From contig CM074862.1 in NCBI GenBank assembly GCA_037501455.1, positions 54,901,501 through 54,965,500 of the forward strand: a DNA stretch of 64,000 nt, given 5' to 3'. This document shows, one piece after another, positions 9,949 through 19,756 of the stretch. Source of the stretch: Lantana camara. Its lineage: Eukaryota; Streptophyta; Magnoliopsida; Lamiales; Verbenaceae. How positions within the stretch are numbered: the stretch's first letter is position 1; each line of letters starts with the position of its first letter. The position numbers and the translations under genes are program-made. Under the pieces are notes generated by a model, which saw only the letters and a list, made by a program, of their open reading frames with translations, made no database searches and was not told where the DNA came from.

Positions 9949-12900
9949 TGTGACAGCCCGGTTCGGGACCGGATCAATAAAGGTAAACTAAGGGCGATGT
10001 AAGGGCGTTTATAGAACTTGATCCGTATTTTAAATAAATCATATCATGCATCCCTACATGAATTGAGTGCTCATATGTCATATTAGGTGACCAAAGGGGG
10101 GGGGGGGGGGGGGGGGGGGGAAACTACCTTTAAACCCTACAAGCACTACTTATTTCCGAACCGGCACTATACCGTTTTATTCAAGAGACCTCAAAGAACC
10201 TATACCTACTTTCTTTGAATTTTTCTACTCTCTTTTCAATGCTTTGAGGTTTCGTTTATGTGTCCAGGGCAATTTAAGAATTTATTTTCAAATAAGAATT
10301 CCCATCGGTAAGAAATATTTCCTTCGTTAGAATGATTTAGCCCTTTAGATCATCACCACAACGTTCCTCGAATTTTTCTACATTTTTGGAAAGCCTTTCG
10401 GATCTTCAAATCTTATCCTAGTATTTATTTCATAATTTAATTAATTTTCGAAATTCAAGAAAATCAAATCTTCCGAAGCTTATAACTTTTAAACCGTACG
10501 TCCGATTTCGACCCGTGAGTAACCGTTTCGAAGCTAATTTTATTTCCTAGCTCTTGGACACTTTTCCAACTTCAAAAATACGCAGGAGAAAGGTGAAATT
10601 ACCAGAATACCCCTGCTGTGACAATTATGTAAAGAAGGAAACCTATTTTTGGAAATTTCATAAAGTACCCCACCTTAAGTCCCTAAAATAAATATTATTT
10701 GCACTTTGGTCCTTCCCAACAACTATAAATAAGTGTGTTGGGGTCTCATTTTGTGCTCACTCCATTCTCTTCGTCTCCCCCTAGTGGCCGAACTCCTCCC
10801 CCCTTTTAAGGTTAGTTTTCTTATTTTTTTTATGTTTTAATTAGTTTACTTTATGTTTTAATTTGTGTTTTATTTTTTGTTTTAATTTATTTATTAATTA
10901 TGCTAGGTTTAGGATTTAATTTATGTTTTATTTTTTGCATGAATTATGTGATTTAAAGTATGCTTTAATTATTCATGAATTATGAATTATATTTCTTATA
11001 GTATAGTTTATTATGAAATGTGTCACATAATTTAATTTTGTGACAAATTAATTATGTGACAATTATGATAGCATGTTATAGGTTACATTTTAATTATTTT
11101 ATGATCATACTTAAGTAATTTAATTTATTTCATGATTTAATTAAATGTTACATGTTATTTAATGTTACATAATTAAGGTATAACCTATAGTTTTAAATGT
11201 TACATGTTTAATTAATTGTTACATAAAATTATACTTGACCAATTAATATATGTTATGGTATACATGTATAATATACGTATACGTATTTGATTCCAATACG
11301 TATAAATACGTGTATACTTTCGTATAAATACTATGTGTATTTCCCTAATAAATACGTATGTACTTTTGTATAAATACCGTACGTATTCTAGTATAAATAC
11401 CGCATGTATTCTTGTATAAATACTGTATGTACCTTGTATAAATACTGTATAAATACGATAGGTATCCCCGTATAAATACCTTATACATACAGTATAAATA
11501 CCGTATACATACTATCTAAATACACGTATACATATAGTATAAGTACAGTATACATACAGTATATATACCGTATACTTGAATAGTGACCTTTGACCTTTGA
11601 CCCTTGACCTTTGACTTTGACTTTGACCTTGACCAAGAATTTTGACTTTTAACCTAATTGATCATTTCAAAGAGACGAATCAACGGTCAAAGCCTTTTTC
11701 GAAAATTCTCAAAAACAAGGGATCAAAGTAGATTTCAAAGTTCACATTGGGGTTGTTCTAAGACCCTAAGAACATACCCCTAAGCTTTTGATACGAGCTT
11801 TCTAATGAGACTAATCGTTTGCCCGAATTCTTTCTTCGGGAAAGATTATTCCTTGTTTAAATGTGTCGTATTCTTTTCAATCTTACACTTCAATACTTGA
11901 CTACCCGCACTCAATCATGCATCATTAATAATGTGTGGGACTCAGACACTTAAGCTCATAGTAGTCTGTCACTTACAGGAGATAATACCGAGTTCTGGGA
12001 TCCGCAGGGTATTGTGTGAACCCTGTCTTCTACCAACTATCAACTTATCTAAATAAATAGGTGAGGTTTAAACTATTTCAACCGGAACCATGAATATTCC
12101 TTCGTTTTCAAACGGTTTCAAAATCAACGCCTTCGGGTGCAAAGATTCCTATCTTTCAAGTTAACGTTTTCCCGTTTGGGGCAATGCTTCGAGTTTAACG
12201 TCAATGATCTCTGATATACGTTCTGTTCACTGTTATAGTGCTTTGATTAAAGGTTCAGTCATCTGAACTATGTGTGCTTATGCACCTTTGTTATTCTGAA
12301 AGCAAGCTTTGGAAACTTTGTTATGTTGAGCCCTGGTGGTATGGTTAGTAGTAGACCGGGAGGCGTGTGCCAATGGCTACTATGATACTGGCCGCCGTAA
12401 TGACCTTGATGATGGTTTAATCGGAGGTTGGTTACTCCACATCGAAGGTCGGGAGAGGTGGTAAATTCCTCCCGTTTTGCACGTCACCGCGGGGTAGCTC
12501 CCTGGGCGCGACAATAAGGGGAGAAGGGGTGGTGCATGTGATTATGGGTGTCGGGGTCCTAACGAATCTCGATACCAACTTTGTAAATGTTTTGAGGAGT
12601 AAAGGATGGATATGGCCTAGCTTGCGGGCAAACTTTGGTTTTAAAGTCTGGTTCATACTTTTGGAAAATATCCCGTACCCTGTTCCCCGTTTTAAAGTAT
12701 ATATGAACCAGAACCTCTGATGTGTGTGCTTGTGTGTGCTTGTAAAAAATCCCGTTTTAAGATAAAATAGTTTCTTTCCGGTTTGAGGAAAGTCGCTAAG
12801 AAAGTCTTTCAAAACCCTTCCAGTCCAATTACTCTTTCTTACTGCAAATTACCTCACTTAGTCCCTTTTGACTAATACCTCTTCCCTGTTTTCTGACCTC

Positions 12901-13353
12901 ATGGTTTCAGGTAGGCTGCCCGGCGCTTCCTAAAGGTATCTTGAAGCTGTAGGAGGTCTTTTGTTAAGTCAGGATTGCTAGTTACTTTTCCTTTGTCCTG
13001 CATAGTCGTGGTTACCTCTACCTTTACGTTGCATGTTTTACTATGAGAACTTGTTCAGGCTACGACCTGAATTACTTGGACTCCGTTTTTATTATGTTCC
13101 TTTGTTTTCCTATTGAACTAAGGTTTTATGTTAATATTATGGCTACTTGTTTCTGTGGTTATGAATATACTACTGTGTTGCATTCATGTTTTCAAAAGTT
13201 TAAAATTATTCTGAAATTCCGCTGCGTTGGCAACACTGGTTACTCTGATCTTTGTTATGTTCTGTCCGTTCGCCGAAGTATCTCTCGAGTAATAAAGCTT
13301 CCTAGTTACTTGGGTGATACAACGTTGCGGGGTTGTGGTGTTGGGGCGCTACA
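9949..13353 (+). repeat. 3' LTR of gypsy element A
   Basis: 3405 bp, collinear with the 5' LTR. It carries G25 at 10096-10120, a TATAAATA promoter at 10724-10731, the TATAAATAC array at about 11290-11575, eight TTGAC cores at 11583-11647 and the conserved inverted repeat near 12857. It ends GCGCTACA, followed by the target duplication TTATA. Confidence 0.95.
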
Positions 13354-13890
13354 TTATATATTTTTTGTGTTTACTTTATCAGAATAAGGAGAACTTAGCC
13401 CTAAGCCTGTAGTAGTTATTACTTTCAGGCGAAATTAGGACCAAGCTGTGTGATCTACATGACTTTGTCTGACTACCGGTATTAGGTGAGCCTTGAAATG
13501 TTTTCAACTGGAATCATGTCTATACATACATATCTATATAAAAATTATTTTCAAACCTACCTATTATTTATAATTTATTGTCCTATATATATAATACCAT
13601 ATTACCATATCCCTTTTTAAAAGGGAAAAATACTTTTATCCAATTAACGTTTTACTAGGATATTATATAATTTAAGTTCACTTTATCAAAACATTGATTC
13701 CTGGAAAGCAAGCAAATTATCATCTTATCATTATTGTTATTATTATGGGCCTCGGCTATATCCGTATCGAGTAATTACCCGAAAGGTATCGGGCCGAGGG
13801 TGTTGCTGGTGATTCGGACTTCCACCAACTCTTGGTAGTGGTTTAGTTGGAGGTTAGCTACTCCACGTTAAGTGATAAGGGAGATGTATG
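13354..13890 (+). mobile_element. LTR-B copy 1, part b
   Basis: Starts with TTATA, the right target duplication of element A, and is then collinear with 56085-56618 of LTR-B copy 3 (TTTATCAGA..AAGGAGAACTTAG, the GGGCC..GGCTATATCCGTATCGAG block, GGAGGTTAGCTACTCCACG). It is non-coding. It ends in GTATG (13886-13890), the left target duplication of the young copia. Confidence 0.85.
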
Positions 13891-15036
13891 TGTTAGGAAT
13901 AGTGCCCTAGAAAGCCGATTGTATATCCGCTTTGTACTTTTCCTTATTGTAATCACAGACAATCTTTGAATAAAATAACGAATTGAGGCAACACTTCTTT
14001 ATATGCTCTTGTTTGGTATGTGTTTACTTTAGCTGTACATGTATGAGAACTCCCCTAATCCTGATGACTTTAGGACTCTACCATTTAGGTGAAATGGTTC
14101 ATGAAACGAGCCCTATATCACATAAGTCATGATTAGTAAAATACTCCAAGCCGATGAGTCCTACAGACAGTGGGAGTGTCAACCTGACTCCTCTAAGGCT
14201 TGCTTATGGGATCACGCCCTTAAGAAGGACCACCTTGTTTCATGGAGGTGTAAAGTGTATAGTTGATACGTGCGTGATACATGAGGGTGCTTACTTTAAT
14301 AAGTAAGTTCACTGAGGTGCCCCGTGTGAGAACATTCCTAAATGGGAAAGGAAGTTTCTATTTCAGGAAATGGAAACTTCCAGATTAGGAAATATCTCAC
14401 GAGTCATTGATGTGATTAATTGATCCTTAGACTTGAGGTTCCATGTTACTTTATGAGTTAACTCTGTAGTCTTAGGTATAAGCTTTAAAGGGTGTCGCCT
14501 TAGACAACTGATTCAAGGCTTATGCTGGGGCTGCACAAGTGATTCATGAAAGTGAATGAGAATCAAGAAAGGACCTACACTTGCATTTGCAAGGTGATCT
14601 CTTATTGTGTAAGTCATTCATATGCCATATGGAGTCCTTGGCCAAGGCAGTAGATCAAGACATCAAGAAAAGGGTTTCTTGGATTGAGATCAAATGGATA
14701 TGAAATGCACTTAGCTTTAAGACCGGATTATTAGGGTTCTGATTATTCCCTTGCCCTAGATCTTGGTTGAGAGATAGTAAGTAGGAGGATTGTATCTCAC
14801 ATGAATCAATGACTTAAAGGTTCTGTCGAATCCGAACATTCCAATTCAGCTAGGGGTTAAACACCTGTTGCTAGACTATGGTCGTTTAATCTGTGGACTG
14901 ATTAATTAATTAGTGAATTAATTAATTAGGGTCACTGCTAATTGAATTGAGAACCTAGAGGGTCACACACAACAACTTGGTTACATGAGTTGAGGCTTGA
15001 AAATGATTAAACGAGTTAATCGGACCAAGAGGGTTC

Positions 15037-15108
15037 CACACGTGTGAATTCACACGTGTGGCTCGCGTGAGTGACACGTGTCACTGTGACACGTGTCACA
15101 CACGTGTG
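15037..15108. promoter_or_regulatory. G-box (CACGTG) array in the copia LTR
   Basis: Five exact CACGTG hexamers at 15039, 15053, 15075, 15090 and 15101. The first two form arms of one long palindrome centred on GAATTC. The third and fourth are identical 14-bp palindromes (GTGACACGTGTCAC) one base apart. The same array is in the 3' LTR at about 23159-23230. The array lies about 340 bases upstream of the TATA box. CACGTG is the binding core for plant bZIP and bHLH factors, including ABA-type and light-type regulators. Confidence 0.8.
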
Positions 15109-15441
15109 ATAATATATATATGTGTTAAATAATTAATTAGTTAATTATTTAATAGACTTTGGTTTAATTTTGAATTAAAAAGAAAGTCTAATTTTGGAGA
15201 AAATGATCTAGTTAATTAATTACGAATTAATTAATTAGATAAAAATAAGTTATTTATTTTATAATAAATAAAGTATAAAATTATCCAAAAATAGTTTGGA
15301 TATTTTTGAGCTCTCTTAAAAGTTGACTAGAAATAGAATTCAAAGTCAAAGTTGGAAAATACTTGATGATCAAGTAATAGGAGAGAGAGGAACCAAATCC
15401 TAGTCCAATATGGACTAGTTTCGGCCGTCCCTCCCCTTTCC

Positions 15442-15450
15442 TATATATAG
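15442..15450 (+). promoter_or_regulatory. Probable TATA box of the copia LTR
   Basis: TATATATAG, followed by GGGGAGCTCATGCTCCCC (itself a 6-bp inverted repeat around GCTCATGC) and, further on, a C/T-rich leader. The same site is at about 23563 in the 3' LTR. Confidence 0.65.
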
Positions 15451-15836
15451 GGGAGCTCATGCTCCCCTTTAGAGCTAATTGACAATTCTTGGTTCATGTG
15501 TTGAACACCTTCCTTTCTCCAAGATTAAATTAAACCCTAGGTTAAGCCTAAACACTAATTAGAGAACTAGCATCCTTACTAATTAGATTGTGATCAAGTT
15601 GGTGGACTTTCTCTAGAGACTTCAAGTTAGAAGTTTGAAGATTCGAGCTTTACCAAGGAGAGGGGATCAAGCCGCGAGAAGAGCGTTCTTGGGTGGCTTG
15701 AAACGCTTCAAGAAAGAACAAAAGAAAAGTAAGTTTTCTATCCCTACGAATTTGGTTACACGATTGCGAGTTCAAGGTCCTCTTATTGGAAAAAATTTTT
15801 AAATTCCGCTGCTTTCTGATTCTGTTTTCCAACAAG

Positions 15837-15848
15837 TGGTATCAGAGC
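15837..15848 (+). other. Primer-binding site of the young copia
   Basis: TGGTATCAGAGC two bases after the LTR end, complementary to initiator-methionine tRNA. Confidence 0.92.
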
Positions 15849-16119
15849 CACCTCGTTAATCGTGTTTCTAATTCGTCTCAATTATTTCTGAATTTGGTAG
15901 AAATTCTTAGGCTTAGATGCGAATTAGGTATTCATGAGTTCTTTTAGAAAGCCTGAATTACGAAACTGTAATTTTTCCTGAATTTCTAAAACTGTTTTCT
16001 CAAATCGTGTTTTTGAAAATTGTTTTAGTTAAAATTTGTTTAAATCGAATTTTTTAATTTTTGGATTGAACTGGTTTTTCGAGAAACCCAGAAATACGAA
16101 ACGAACACGAAAAGCAACG

Positions 16120-16400
16120 AGCCTAGGCGTGCTAGCACGTCGCACGCCCAGGCCCGTCGCCGCCGCCCAGCTCCTCCCGCAACAGCGCGGGAGCCGTCCC
16201 GGGCGCGCCTAGCCAGTCCGTCCCGCAACCGCGCGGGACGCCTGCCCAGGCCATGCCGGACGCTGCTGCGCGCAGGCGCGCGCATGATGCACGCCCAGCG
16301 TGCGCACGCGAGCGGCTTATCCCGCCCGCTGTGCGCGCGGCTGGCGCGCGTCTGCGCGCGCGGCTGCGCGGCGGTGCCTCGCATGGCTGGGCCCTTTTTC
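16120..16400 (+). other. GC-rich block in the copia leader
   Basis: About 280 bases of very GC-rich, CpG-dense sequence in an otherwise AT-rich leader. It contains two tandem hairpins with the same stem, CCCGC..GCGGG (about 16175-16190 and 16220-16240). Runs of alternating CG follow (for example near 16275 and 16335-16370). Open frames on both strands here are explained by the composition. The related copia E has a GC-rich block at the same relative place (about 43540-43860, minus strand), so the block is an old feature of the family. Role unknown. Confidence 0.7.
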
Positions 16401-17582
16401 CGGGCTCGTTTTCGTGTTTTCTTGTTTCGTGTTTTTCGGTCCATAAAATCCCGATTTAATTTTATTTTAATTTTATCCTTTTAAAATCAGTTTTGTTAAA
16501 ATAAAATTATTTTAAAATTTTGATTAAATTGGGATTTTTGAGAAATTAAAGCGATTTAATTTTGGAAAAATTATGAATATTATTTTCTGAAAATAATGAA
16601 AGAATAAAATTATTAATTTTGGAAATTAATTGGAATTTTATTAGTTTAATGTTTTTCGGGTTTTATAGAAAAGGCTCTTGAACAAGAATTGCATCTAAGT
16701 CGTGTTTTGAGTCATTAGGACTTGAAACGAGAATTTTAATTTATTGGCTAAATTTAAATTCTTGCAAAAGCATGTTAGGTGATCATGGGTTTAGATCTAT
16801 GTATGGTTTTAATTTATGCACATGAATGGTTTAAATTGGGGTTGGAGCCCTATAGTTGCGTTTTTTCAATTGAGGTTGGAGCCTCACTTATGTGCGTACT
16901 GTTATGTGATTTATTATGTGGCTTTCCATATTACTGTTTTTGAGGCCGGGGTATGCCCCGTGTAATTGTCTAAGGCCAATATGAAGATTGAGCCTTATTA
17001 CTTTATGTCTTTTTCTTTTTATTGTAATTTGAGAGTAGAGATAGGTGGTGAGGTTTTATTTTCATTTTGGAGACAATGCACCCATGGAGTAAGATGGACC
17101 ACATTCAAGTAACAAGGAGGCCATAAGTGAAGACCCCTCAAAATGTTAGGGAGGGGAATCTCAATTGTTAAATGTAATAGAGATAGGGCTCGTATTTTGT
17201 TACTGCTTTCCCTTATGTGATTTGAACTGTTTATGTGGCATGTATGTTAGAACTTGTGATTGTGGAGTGGCTCCCACATATCACGCATAAGATAGGTAGA
17301 ACCCATGATCATTACATGTTAGTATCATGCTAGGACATGTTATCTGTTTATGTGCTTGTTTGAAATGCATTTAAGTGTACTTGCATTAATCAAGACTAAT
17401 AAAATTGGATAACATATATGTTGGTGAGGTCGAACCGGACAACTCTCCGGTTGATTCGAAAATTCCCATTAAATATTAAGCTAATTTCGAACAAATAGGT
17501 GTTTAATTCGAGATGCAAGTTTTGAATTAAATTCCTAGCATTCCATCAATAGGTTTTAAGTTTAGTAGGTAAAGCTAGTTAT

Positions 17583-17903
17583 TGTCCGCGAGTCGTGGGA
17601 TAGCTAGTGGAGCTTATTAGTTCTTAGTTACCTAATTAATCATTTTAAATGATCAATATTTCGTGGTCAATTTTGGCAAGGGCGATGTCCGCGAGTCGTG
17701 GGTCGTTCGAACTAAGTTTTGGTCATGATCTTATGATTGATGGGTCTAGCTTAACGCCTAAGTAAATATGGATGTCGCACGAGTCGTGGGTCCACATTGA
17801 AAGATAGGTGATGCAAAAACAATTACTAAGAGTTCTAAAGGTGTTAGAATTGGTAAGTTGTACCTACCTAGGGTTCTTACTAAGAATGTCCGCGAGTCGT
17901 GGG
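17583..17903 (+). repeat. Four-copy TGTCCGCGAGTCGTGGG motif in the copia leader
   Basis: Copies are at 17583-17599, 17686-17702, 17773-17790 (TGTCGCACGAGTCGTGGG) and 17887-17903, starting 103, 87 and 114 bases apart. Copia E keeps four copies on the minus strand (42458-42475, 42355-42372, 42268-42285, 42150-42167) 103, 87 and 118 apart. Between copies 1 and 2 lies a 15-base palindrome (17639-17653) with a covarying partner in E (42404-42418). The leader ends near AACAGTGGGAGC at about 17987, also conserved in E. Role unknown. The rest of 15849-18109 holds no gene I can support. Confidence 0.85.
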
Positions 17904-18109
17904 TTCGAGGTAAAATGCCTAGGATCTTAGTACCCATTGGGAAACGTGTTCCTCTTAGATCTTTGGGAATTATAGATCTTTGAAAAACAGTGGGAGCTAC
18001 ATTTGATTAAAGACCTTATCTTTTGTATATCGTTATAATTCAGCATGCTCACTAGTTCTCTGTTTTACCATTTAGGTCGTAGATTCTGTGATTCTCTACG
18101 TGTTTTGAA

Positions 18110-19756
18110 ATGGCAACCAAAAACCCTCTTGTATCGATCCTCGAGTCAAACAAGTTGACTGGTCCCAACTATTCTGATTGGCTGAGGAATCTAAAAATCA
18201 TTTTAGATTCTGAGAAGAGAACTTATGTTCTCTTCGAAGGGGAGCCTACTCCTGAAGGGGAGGCTCCCACTCGGGCCGAGCGGGATGCGATTCAGAAGTG
18301 GAAGGATGATAATCTCCAAGCCCGTTGCCTTATGTTGGCTAACATATCTCCGGACTTGCAAAGACAACATGAGGCCATGGAATTTGCTTGGGAGATTTAC
18401 GACCACTTAGAGCAACTTTACCGCCCTCATGAACGTGTTACAAGGTATAACACTTCAAAGGAATTATTCCACTTGAGAATGAGGGAAGGTACAAGTGTCC
18501 ATGAATATGGACTCAAGTTTCTTGCCCTTACTGAGAAACTTGCTTCCATGGACATGCCACTGAAAGATGAGCTTTCAGTGGATTTGTTGCTAGCTTCGCT
18601 CCCACCATCATTCAACCCATTTGTCCTTAACTTCAACATGAATCATGCTGGTGCTACTGTAGCTGAGCTGATTAGTCAGCTTGTGACTGCTGAAAGCACG
18701 ATCAAGAAGGACAATAAGGTTTTGATGGTGAATGCTCCATCTTCCTCTTCTGGGCCTTCTAAAGGTAAGGGCAAGAAAGCCCAAAAGAAGAAGAAGAAAC
18801 CCCTTAGGCCCACTGGTGGCATTTCGAAGGGGAAGGTCCAAAAGAAGAAGCGTGATCAGAAAGAGGATGTTTGCTTCCATTGTGGCAAAGCGGGACATTG
18901 GAGGAGAAACTGCCCAGAGTACAAGGCTACTCTAAAGAAAGGTATCTTTCTCGTTGAAGTAAATCTTTCTATTAATTCTAGTTCTTGGGTACTTGATACC
19001 GGTTGTGGAACTCATATCTGTAATGATGTACAGATGCTAAGTGAAGTCCAACAACTCAAAGAAGGAGAATGTGTCTTGAAGATCGGCGATGGCTCAAACG
19101 TTGAAGCTCGAGCTTTAGGCACAATTAGATTAGATTTAGGTAGTTTTGAGTTAGTATTAAACAAAATCCTTTATGTACCGAACATTATTCGTAATATAAT
19201 TTCAATTCCAATATTAGATTGTGAAGGTTATGAAACTTATATTAAGAATGGTAAATACTTTATCAAACGGAACAACTCTTCCGTTCATATCGGTACTTTA
19301 AGTAATGGACTTTACCTAACTCAAAATATCAATATACAACGAGAAACAAAGCGTAAGAGAGATGACAAAGTTTCAGCTCCCTTATGGCACGCTAGATTAG
19401 GACACATTTCCAAGAACAGAATTAGCAAGATAAACTCTTTAGGATCATTCTCTGAAAATGATCTCAAAGAGTTAACTTCTTGCGAATCCTGTCTCAAAGG
19501 AAAAATGTCCAAAGTTCCTTTTAAAGGAACCGTGGAACGTGCCACTAAGGTTCTGGATTTGATCCATACTGATGTTTGTGGACCGCTTAGTGTAAGCACA
19601 AGAAACAATCATCAGTATTTCATAACCTTCACTGACGACTTTAGTCGGTATGGTTATGTATACTTAATGAAGTATAAATCTGAAGCTTTTGAGAAATTCT
19701 TAGAATTTCAAAAGGAGGTTGAGAACCAAACTGGTCACAAGATCAAAGCACTTTGA
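18110..19756 (+). pseudogene. copia gag-pol, first part: Gag, protease, start of integrase
   Basis: Starts MATKNPLVSILESNKLTGPN, the usual start of plant copia Gag. The capsid domain (residues ~1-210) is followed by a Lys-rich linker and one CX2CX4HX4C knuckle (CFHCGKAGHWRRNC, residues ~256-269). Protease has DTGCGTHICND at residues ~296-306, with DTGC as active site. The GAG-pre-integrase zinc region has LWHARLGHISKNRI and CESCLKGK. Integrase begins with DLIHTDVCGPL, giving the first catalytic Asp. The frame stops at TGA 19754-19756, inside integrase just before the second catalytic Asp; the same frame reopens at once. CGA to TGA is a single change of the kind caused by cytosine deamination at CpG; that origin is inferred. 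Alternatively it is a sequencing error. Confidence 0.93.

Larger units (their letters stand above)
721..13353 (+). mobile_element. Full-length Ty3/gypsy retrotransposon A (Tekay/Del-like chromovirus)
   Basis: Two direct LTRs of 3398 and 3405 bp start TGTGACAGCC and end GCGCTACA. They flank an interior with an initiator-Met-tRNA primer-binding site, an upstream reading frame, gag, protease, reverse transcriptase, RNase H, integrase, a chromodomain-like C-terminus and a polypurine tract. The flanking repeat TTATA (716-720 and 13354-13358) is a 5-bp target duplication. The uninterrupted target is visible in LTR-B copy 3 near 56080. Long LTRs, pol order PR-RT-RH-IN and the C-terminal chromodomain fit the Tekay/Del clade. 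It cannot be autonomous as it stands: gag has a frame-breaking deletion and the gag-pol frame has four stop codons. The LTRs differ at scattered positions, so the insertion is older than the copia at 13891. Confidence 0.95.
13891..15834 (+). repeat. 5' LTR of the young copia element
   Basis: 1944 bp. Contains a five-fold G-box array (15039-15106), a TATA box at 15442 and a leader start with CCTTCCTTTCTCC. It ends CCAACA two bases before the primer-binding site. Confidence 0.95.

Noticed and set aside
16040..16484. Arg/Ala-rich open frames on both strands in the copia leader
   Set aside because: GC-rich composition lacks stops by chance; no family resemblance and the related element does not preserve the frames.
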